Shown in pieces: positions 55,847 through 64,000 of a stretch of 64,000 bases of DNA. Origin of the DNA: Muscardinus avellanarius (Eukaryota; Chordata; Mammalia; Rodentia; Gliridae); assembly GCA_963383645.1 (NCBI GenBank), contig OY726557.1:127835103-127899102 (forward strand), written 5' to 3'. The notes beneath the pieces are model-generated. The model saw only the letters and a list, made by a program, of their open reading frames with translations, was not told the DNA's origin and ran no database searches. Numbering within the stretch: position 1 is the stretch's first letter; each line of letters begins with the position of its first letter. The translations under genes were made by a program, and so were the position numbers.

Positions 55847-56058
55847 TTTTTTTTTTTTTTATGGTACTGGGGATGGAATTTTGAGGCCTTTTACCTTCAG
55901 GCAATACCTCTCCCAGCCCTATTTTTATTTTTTATTTGGAAACAGGCTCTTGCAAGTTGATGAGAGCCTCAGTATCTGAGGCTGGCTTCAAACCTGTGAT
56001 CCTCCTGTTTCAGCCTCCCAAGTACTGGAATTACAGGTGTGTGCCACCGCGCCTGGCC
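55847..56058 (-). repeat. B1-ID dimeric SINE
   Basis: Poly(T), ID half (tggtactggggatggaatttt), B1 half (tgtgtgccaccgcgcctggc). Target duplication ctgataccagcct / ctgataccaacct. Confidence 0.88.
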
Positions 56059-56059
56059 T

Positions 56060-56640
56060 GATACCAACCTTTGACAAATATGTGCTCAGCACAAAGTAGG
56101 AAAACATTGAACACTTATGGGATAAATGAATAAAATATGTGACTTTTTAACTCACTTTTGTGGTTTACCCCACCTCGTCAAACACTGAAATAAGTAACTT
56201 TGACTTCTCAGTGGGGTGTTCAGGTGACTCCCTCAATGGAACGTTGGCTTGATAAGTGCTTAGCCTCCTTCTCTTGTAAGAGGATCTGAAAGTGTTAATA
56301 TCTGCAGAGTCCTTAGAGAGTGGAGTGGTTGATGGGTGAATTGCAGAGTAAATAATTACTCCTTTGCTTGTATGAGAAGGATCTCAGACTGAGGAAGGAG
56401 CAGGAGGCCTGTGCAGGCTGTGAGGACAGGCCCTGGGGTAGGTGGCCAGGGCCCATGACACGTGACCTCCCAGCACACATGTTGGGTGACATTCCAGAGG
56501 ACCTGGTAGCTCCTGGGGAAATGTGCCTGTGGGGGTGCTCCGGATGGGAAGCTGTGAGAGCTCATTCTGTTGGCTGCCCACAAAATTAGCCAAACACACT
56601 TTTAGAATATCTAGTCAAGCAGAGTATGTTTTTTATCCTC
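56060..56640. other. Low-copy DNA, no gene seen
   Basis: 56370-56590 is GC-richer with overlapping short frames on both strands and no recognisable product. Confidence 0.4.
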
Positions 56641-58230
56641 AGATGTTTTTGGATTTTTCCTCAATTTTATTGAGGCAAAATTGACAAATTCAGATCATAT
56701 ATATTTAATATATAGAGAATGATGAATTAATATACAATTAATGTACACTGTGAAATGATTATTCCAATCAAATTAACACATCCGTCACCCCAATTTAGTT
56801 ACTAGTGTGTATGTGTGTATGTGTGTGTGTGTGTGTATGTGTGTGTGTGTGTGTGTGTATGTATATATGTATGTATGTAGTGAGAACACTGAAAAATCTA
56901 ATGGCTTTGCAAATTTCAAGTAAGCAGTGTAGTTTTATTAACTATAATTACCATGCTGAATTTTAGATCCCCAGAATTTATTTGATTTGTGGCTGAAAGT
57001 TTGTAACCCTGACCAGCATCTTCCCATCTTCCCTACCCCTAATCTCTGTCAACCAACTTTCTGCCCTTTGCTTCTATGAGTTTGTTCATTTATAAGTCAG
57101 ATCATGCAGTATTTATTTTTCTGGGTCTGGCTTATTGTACTTAGCATAATACTCTCCAGATTCACTCATGTGGTCAAAAATGGCATGATATTCTTGCTTT
57201 ATGGGCAATGTACAAGCGTTTTATTTTTCAACACTCTTGTCAACATTTATTATCTATCACTTATAATACCTATTCAAACAGATATGAAGTGATATCTCAC
57301 TGTGATTTTTATTGACATTTTCCTGATTATTAATGATATCAGTTGAGCATCTTTTCATATACCTGTTGAGACATCACACTTCCTAATTTCAAACTATAAT
57401 ACAAATCTATAGTGATGAAAATAGTATGGTACCAGCATAAAAATAGACCAATAGGATGGAATGAAGGGCCCATAATAAACTCACATATACCGGGTGTGGT
57501 GGCGCATACTTGTAATCCCAATACTTGGAATGCTGAGACAGAAGGATCCCAGGTTCACAGCCAGCCTCAGGTACTTAGTGAGGCTTTTTGCAACTTAGTG
57601 AGACCCTGTTTCCAAATGAAGAATAAGAAATAAAGCTTGGGGTGTAGTTCAGAGGTCGAATGCCCCCGGTTTCATTTTCAGTTACACACATGAAAAAAAA
57701 TCACATATTTGGTTAGTCTTTGACAATGATGTCAAGAATGTGTAATGGAGAAAGAATAATCTCTTCAATAAGCAATTTGAAAAAATAAGATATTCATGTG
57801 CAAAAAATTGAATTAGTACTCTTATCATATACCATATCCAGAAATCCACTTGAAATGAATTGATTAAACATTAGTCCTAAAAGTATAAAAATTTTAGAAG
57901 CATAGGGAAAAGCCTACTTGATCCTGGTTTTGGCAATGATGTTTTAGATATGACACCCAGAACGTTAGGCAACAAAAGTAAAAATAAGTGAAATTACATT
58001 AGAAACAAAAGCTGCACATGGAATGAAGCAATCAACAAAAGAAAGGGTGACCTATGGGGTGTGGGAAAATATTAGCGACCTATGGATCTGATCAGAATAA
58101 TACGCAAAACATATACAAGAACTCTTACAACTCAACACCACCAACAGCAGAATAACCCAAGGTAAAAAACAAAAAAATGAGAAAAGGCTGTTGCTAGACA
58201 TATTTTGCAAAGAAGATACACAAACGGTTT
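56640..58230 (-). repeat. 5'-inverted (twin-primed) L1
   Basis: 56640-57365 is antisense L1 3' DNA (ttattgaggcaaaattgac ... gagcatcttttcatatacctg). 57366-58230 is sense ORF2 DNA (ctataatacaaatctatagtgatg ... aagaagatacacaaac). The sense part ends at nearly the same L1 position where the antisense part begins, as expected for twin priming. A sense B1-ID SINE is inserted at 57489-57694 and a (GT)n lies at 56809-56880. Confidence 0.75.
57489..57694 (+). repeat. B1-ID dimeric SINE within L1
   Basis: B1 half (accgggtgtggtggcgcatac) and ID half (cttggggtgtagttcagagg). Flanked by tcacatata / tcacatatt-like repeats. Confidence 0.88.
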
Positions 58231-58539
58231 TAGACTTGTGATTTTCTTTTCTTTTCTTTTCTTCTGGAATAGCAATTGTGTATGGTGGGAATTTCTTGAG
58301 AGAATATAATCAACATCCACAGTCCATCTCTGCCAGATCCTCACCTTTGTCTTCACTTCTTCAAATGAGGCTGTGTTCACCCTCTTTGGCCTAAACAGCC
58401 TTATAAACTGGGGCTGGCTTCAATCCAGGCTGGTTCTGAGTCAGGGAGAGTACACCGGTCCCATAGTCAGCAATTGTGTGCAGGTCCCAAATCTGCCTCC
58501 ACTTCACCCTCTGATTCCAATGGGGTATTTCCCTTCATT

Positions 58540-59110
58540 GGCCTCATGTTTCTGGCCCATAAAGTGATGGATGATGACAGCTGCCTTTCTGACCCATGTG
58601 GAGGTCACCCGTTGTGAAGATGAAATGAAATAATAATTGTGAAAGTTCTTTGAAATGTGTGAACAGGATGTAGATATAACATGAGGATTTTAAAAAAGTA
58701 CTGGTGAAGCAGATCAGAGAGGACACTGCAGGCAGGGGTGGGGGCCTTTTACCACAAGCATCAAAAGGGAAAGAGGGCGTCCCAGAGAGGAGGCAGGATA
58801 CGCAAGAACAGAAGTGTAGATGGCAGAACGTGGCTCTAGGGAGGCAGACGAGACCTGGGACAATAAAATGAGCACCAATCTCAGAACTGTAGCAGTGATG
58901 TCAAATCTGATCCAGTGTCTCCAGATCAGAAGTTTAAGGCAGGTAATATGGATTAACAAAAACAATACAGGGTTTGATGCATGAGGCCTGATTCGGTCAT
59001 CTGCAATTGTCTTTGGTGACCCTGAGCTAGATCCACTTAAATTTCTGGACACTGGCTTCTTAATCTACAAAGCAAGGGTGACTGTAGGACCTGCCTGTTG
59101 AAGTTGTGGG
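58540..59110 (+). repeat. Two MIR-like fragments
   Basis: 58540-58680 ('gaagatgaaatgaaataataattgtgaaagttctttg') and 58965-59110 ('tgaccctgagctagatccacttaaatttctgg', 'ttcttaatctacaaagcaagg') both fit sense MIR. Confidence 0.5.
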
Positions 59111-59225
59111 AAGGGACAGCTGCAGAAGTTGGTGTGAAGCCCTCATATGTGTTAGGGTCTCTGTGGGCATTGCTCCATCCCTGAGCCAGTCATTCATTCA
59201 TTTCTTTTTTTTTTCCATAGTGAAT

Positions 59226-59420
59226 TTTCTTTATTTTTCTTTTTTAAAAAATTTTTTATTGGTGCATTATATTCATACATCATATTGGAGTTAAAAACTT
59301 GTCTGTACATACATGTACACATCACTGATTTAACCCCTACCCAATTCCCACCCCATTCCCTCCCTGTCCCTCCTTCTATTGCTTGGCTTAGTGGTTGACT
59401 TTGATAAGTTTAAGTACATT
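59226..59420 (-). repeat. L1 3' end, squirrel-type
   Basis: 'ttttttattggtgcattatattcatacatc', then a C-rich 'cccattccctccctgtccctcc' tract. Confidence 0.65.
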
Positions 59421-59521
59421 GTTCTTTTTTGCTCAGAAAATCTTCCTATCTTAGGTGATGCCCTCAGCCAACTGGGTCATGCACCATTCAGATATTTTTC
59501 AGTGTTTAAAAGAGTTGGGTC

Positions 59522-59743
59522 AGCCATGCAAGGAAGGTGTCGCAAACCTGGAGTCCCAGTTCATAGAAACCTGAGACAGGAGCAATGCAGGCTTGAGGGA
59601 GGTCAGCCTTAGCAACTTAGCAAGACCCTTAGCAGCTTAGACCCTACTTTATAGTAAGACATTTTTACAAAAGGGCCTGGGGTGTGGATTCGAGGAAGCA
59701 TGCCCCTGGCTTCAATCTCTAGTACAATAAAAAAAAAAAAAGA
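59522..59743 (+). repeat. B1-ID dimeric SINE, diverged
   Basis: B1 half (gccatgcaaggaaggtgtcgc), duplicated 'agcaacttag' segment, ID half (gcctggggtgtggattcg), poly(A). Flanked by agagttgg-type repeats. Confidence 0.8.
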
Positions 59744-59744
59744 A

Positions 59745-62030
59745 AGAGTTGGCTCATAATAAAATCATCACAGGCAGTAGCCAAGAGAAGTGAGAAAAAT
59801 CTCTGCTCCTCATTCTGCATTGTGCACCAAGCACCGGAAGGTTCCGATTGTGCTGCGGGCTCGGCCTGCTCTCCCTCCGGCTGCCTGGGTGTAGGGGTAT
59901 GGGGAGGAACAAGCCAGACTCACCAAAAAGAAGATGAAAAGGACAAGGAAACAATAGGCACAGTCTCTTTTCCCCTGTGAAAATGCTTCTGGAGGTACCA
60001 TATAATCAGAGCTGGGCTGTGACAGTTAGCATGTCTCCGCTCCCCCCACATCCGTAATACAACATTAAAAGCAATTAGAGCTCATTCTGGGTTGTTTGTA
60101 AGATGATTATTATAGCCATTGAAGGGACATTTCAAAACAGCAGAGTTAAGGTTTACAACGTGTTCCACATTTTCAAAGCTGCTAGTGGGGGTGGTGCTGG
60201 GAAGAGCCTACGATGCGGGCACAGACAGAGCCTGGCACATCGCCCCTGCCCACAAGGCCCCAGGCCCAGCTGTTCTCAGTGGCAGCACCCGAGGGAGAGA
60301 AGGGTGCATAGTACCTCCATTTCAGAGATGCTGAGCACAGGAGGCTATGCATTGGGAGGATGGGCTTGGCCTGAAAATCAGTCACTCTGTTTTTTTGTCA
60401 AAAGCCCCTCAGAGTCAGGGGCCTTGAACTATACAGAGGCCCTGATTGTGGTCTCTCTGTTCCATCAAGAGACACACAATGCTTGACCAAACTCTATCTG
60501 GAAAATCTTTCGCCCCAATCTTGCATAAGTACATTTAAGCACACTTTTGTTCAGGGGGAACAGAAAACAAGCTGGTCAGCTTGCTGTCCAAACCCATTCA
60601 CTTGTCTTTTCTCTATAATTCTCTGTAAACACCATTCTTCCAGTTCCATGGGCAGAGAAGCATAGGGCTACCTCCTTCTGTTCCTTTTTTTCATTTCAAG
60701 GAGTATTTATTTAATGTGTGCCTACATCTGCCAAGCATTGTTCTATGTGCTTGGATTACATCAGCGAGTGAAACAGATTCCTACCCCTTAGAACTGACTT
60801 TATAAACATGTGTATGGGCTCATGGTAGAAGGTGGTTAAGTACCCACGAGAAAAGAAAATGTAGAGCAGAGTAAGGAGTATCAGTGATATTAAGGAACCC
60901 ATCACTCTAAGTTGGACTAGGGCCATGGCCTCCTTACTGAGGTTTTCTTTCTCCATCTACAGTCCAATTCTGATGTCATTTTGACCTAAACAAAACCCTG
61001 CAGCCTCCTTATTTGCCCCAGTGGTCCTAGCCCTTCGGCCGGATTCTGCTAGTATTATTTTCAGCCAGTGTGTTTCTGTCTCATGTTCCTCTGCTTTGGG
61101 AACCCCATGTTCAGGTCAGAATAAACTCTCCATTATTCTCCTCACACCCTCCCCACACTTTCTCACCCATAAGATGACATTTTGGGGAAAAGGAAGTTAA
61201 TATTGATTGAACTTTATTGACAGATAGCACTTTGTATGCTCAAGTCTCCCTACACATTTCCTAACAATGCTACATCTGAGATAAAAGGGACAGCACTGGT
61301 CTTCTCTAAAGAAACATGCTAGAATGTGCCAGAGCCAAGATTTATATCTGATTTCTCTGAGTCCAAATCTAGAGCTCTTTCTACAAATTCCATGGCTATT
61401 TAGGAATTTGTTCTCCAAATTCACATGGAAATTCCCTGAAAGCAGTTTGTGCTTTTTCCCCTTGGTGCCTTCATGGCAAAAAACTTCACATGAACAGGTG
61501 AGAAAATACTATCTGAACTATATTTCTTTGAATATAACTGAATTAAGTTGCTCTTTTAAGGCTATTAATTAGCTGATCTTTCAGCAGTCTCCTGTGTCGA
61601 TTCTAATCTGCTAGCTCTGTTTGTTGGCCCTTTAGTAATCTCCACGTGTCTCTCCTGACTTCCACACATACTCTGAAACTCTCTGTGGGCCCAGAGCCGT
61701 GCTCGATGGAGATTCCTCTTAAGGTTGTTACTGTTAGACTTTGTTATCTGTATCTTTCAGTTTTCTTTCCTTTCCATTCTTCCTGCCTTGTTTTTCCATT
61801 TGAGATCCCTTATGGATGACCATTTCAGTGCCCACATTTCATTCATCGGGGCACCTGAAGAGTCTTTGAAGCAAAAAAAAAGCCAGGTCTGGGGAGACTT
61901 TGACTCTGGGTCTGCCTCTATTTATTCCTCCTTAGCTGGAGAGATACAGAGGCTTTTTGAACAAGCAGGACTTTTTGGTGTCTCGGTTTCTTTAGAGAAC
62001 TATACTTATGATTTAAAAAATCCCTAGTAG
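59745..62030. other. Mostly low-copy DNA
   Basis: An L2-like patch is at 60690-60800 ('gtgcctacatctgccaagcattgttctatgtgcttgg'), and a MIR-like antisense patch at 61205-61385. No exon or RNA gene. Confidence 0.4.
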
Positions 62031-62031
62031 A

Positions 62032-62220
62032 AGTCAAGCATGGTAGCACAGGCTTCTTAAAACAGGAGGATCACAGATTCAAGGCCAGCCTCAACAATTT
62101 AGTGAGGCCCTCAGCAACAAAGTGTGACCTTGATTCAAAATTTAAAAAATATAGGACCGAGGGCATAGCTCAAAGGTAGAGCATCCCTGGGTTGACTCCC
62201 CAGTGCCACAAAATAAATAA
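62032..62220 (+). repeat. B1-ID dimeric SINE
   Basis: Shortened B1 half (gtcaagcatggtagcacagg) and ID half (gagggcatagctcaaaggtag ... ccccagtgccac) with an AAATAA-rich tail. Confidence 0.85.
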
Positions 62221-62239
62221 TTATTAATAAATAAATATC

Positions 62240-64000
62240 TCTACCAGACCTGCTATGTGCAATTCTTGCTTAATTACCATAATTAGTAATTAAATATTTA
62301 CTTACATTGGTAAGTAGAATACAGATCATAGAACTATTTCAGAGGTTCTTTCCAGAACATTCTACCTGAGTGACACCTGGCCAGGCATTCACTTTAATCC
62401 CCCCTTCATCAAAGCAATTTGATAGGCAAGGATCCCTCAAGAGAGAGCTCAAGGTCTGAGCCCTGAAGATCTTGAGCTTTTAAATGAAGATATCTCAGAA
62501 GAGAAAAGTGTGGAAAGAGTGGACCAAAGGCTTTCTCGCATGCCATGAGCCTCTGGGTGTGAAGTGCTGTGGCTCCACTATGCTGCAAGCCTTTGACCAT
62601 CCTGAAATTCAAGTTCTTTGATTTTTAACATCATAGTCCCCCACCAGGTGGGATCTGACCATGTTCCAAGTTCCCTTGCTCAGTATCTGCCAAACCACAA
62701 AAACACCAGTGTCAGGTAGCCCCATGTTCAAGCTTGCAGATGGAACTTTTTGGTGAAGGGGCACAAGTTGCTAAGTAAATAGAATGTATTGTAAGTGTTG
62801 ATGGATTTTCTGTTCTGTCCTGGCATTGTGCTCAGTGGAGGAGTACCGCTGTGTGTGTTTAAATGTGACAGCTGTTTCATTCACTCCCTGGTGTGTTGGA
62901 GAAGCCGTGATAAAGCCAGAGATTCGCCTTCTGAATCCTTAAAGTGAAATCCTACAGAAAAGAAAAAAATGAAATTGCCTCCCAACCCTCTCCATCCCTA
63001 TATTCCTGTTCATTCCTTACATGAAATTCCACTTATTGAATTCTATCTTTGATTTTTAATGTTCTGGATGAGAAATACGCCTAGCAGACCTGCCTCCTCT
63101 GGTTGCTGGGCATCCCCGAAGCAGTCAGCTTCATTTTGGTACTCTGGGTGCTTTCTGAGGGAATGCAGAGCATTTAGAAACCTTAATTAAGGAACATTTA
63201 GGAAGATAGCCTGATGAGGGGCAAGATTAGCAATGGATTTTACTGTTGCCTGCCTGCGACTTTCTGTTTAATTATTACAAGGAGAGCTGCCAGCATTGCA
63301 GAGGCTGAAGGTTTGATGGTGAACTACACTGACCTGAATTTCTGTTTCATTAGATTTCATTTAATTCGGGAAAAAGAGGCAATTTCTTAGACCCTGGGAT
63401 TGTTAAATGTTAACCTCAGGCCACACACACGAGGGGGAAGGAATGTATTTCATCCTGAGCTCTGCTGGTTCTCAGAGACATAATCCTGCCTTCATCCCAA
63501 CACCTCTCACTGTTTGGGGAAATAGAGAGAGTGGAGTTCTATTGTGTCCCATTGAGGACTTAAATGAGCTGAATAATTGACTCAAGATTATCCTCTTTGA
63601 ACTAGAGAGGGCCCAAGAAAGTTCTCCCCATGAGTTTTAAAGGAAAGGATGGTTCTCTCTTTAGATCCTTCTGGCTGGTTCTGAAATATCTGAATGTGTT
63701 CCTGGTGACCTTTGGGGATCCCTCGTCTTATCCAGCTGTGGTTAGGTGCTGACTGGCTTGGTAGGGAGTGGAGCGGGATGCATGGAATAGAAAAGCTACT
63801 GAGAGGTTCCTCATCAGTTACTGATGACTCAGCATGTGTGTTTTATATGTTTTCTGATTTTGTCTCTTCCATCTCTTCTCCATCTTAAGTCAAATGGCTA
63901 CAGTGAGTCAAGGGATTCTAAACATTCAAGGAAGAATATTGGATCTAAAGTTGAAGAATTTGGGTTCTGCCACTTGTCCATGTCTTTGGATTAATCTCTC
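62240..64000. other. Low-copy DNA to the window end
   Basis: No repeat signature, exon or RNA gene recognised. 62850-63500 is evenly composed single-copy-looking DNA and could hold regulatory sequence, which cannot be shown here. Confidence 0.35.

Overview
The window is mammalian nuclear DNA, most likely from a squirrel-related rodent. It is AT-rich and gene-poor, with no recognisable host exon on either strand. It is full of SINEs that join a B1 (7SL-derived) left half to an ID (tRNA-like) right half, an arrangement known from Sciuridae and related rodents. Several L1 3' ends carry the 'ttattggtgcattat' type of tail that I associate with squirrels. The species call is an inference from repeat types only.

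The one gene-bearing element is a young class II (betaretrovirus-like) endogenous provirus on the minus strand, at 6424-12921. It has two 305-bp LTRs differing at 3 positions, TG...CA ends and a 6-bp target duplication (AATTTT). Its primer-binding site matches 18/18 to the 3' end of tRNA-Ile(AAU). It has a GTAAGT splice donor in the leader and open gag, pro (dUTPase-protease-G-patch) and pol (RT-RNase H-integrase) frames. Frame order and in-frame heptamers fit two successive -1 frameshifts: A AAA AAC for gag to pro, and G GGT TTT for pro to pol. A polypurine tract abuts the 3' LTR. env is reduced to about 0.5 kb: a leader-like N-terminus and an out-of-frame TM-like C-terminus. The element therefore looks like an env-less copy whose internal genes have not visibly decayed.

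Layout: 1-6423 is intergenic or intronic DNA with SINEs, MIRs and microsatellites. 6424-12921 is the provirus. 12928-32000 holds SINEs, an old antisense L1 (about 17-19 kb) with a broken RT-domain fragment, long CT/GT microsatellites and a nested SINE pair. 32.5-33.4 kb is an L2. 34.4-50.6 kb carries several MaLR/MLT-type LTR pieces, a tRNA-Tyr 5'-half retropseudogene inside a MIR at 38.0 kb, and a 419-nt uninterrupted polypurine array at 49.7-50.1 kb. 53-58 kb contains an L1 3' end and a 5'-inverted (twin-primed) L1. The last 5 kb is mostly low-copy DNA.

Nothing outside the provirus forms a pathway. The provirus carries gag, pro and pol with their expression signals; env is non-functional as read here.
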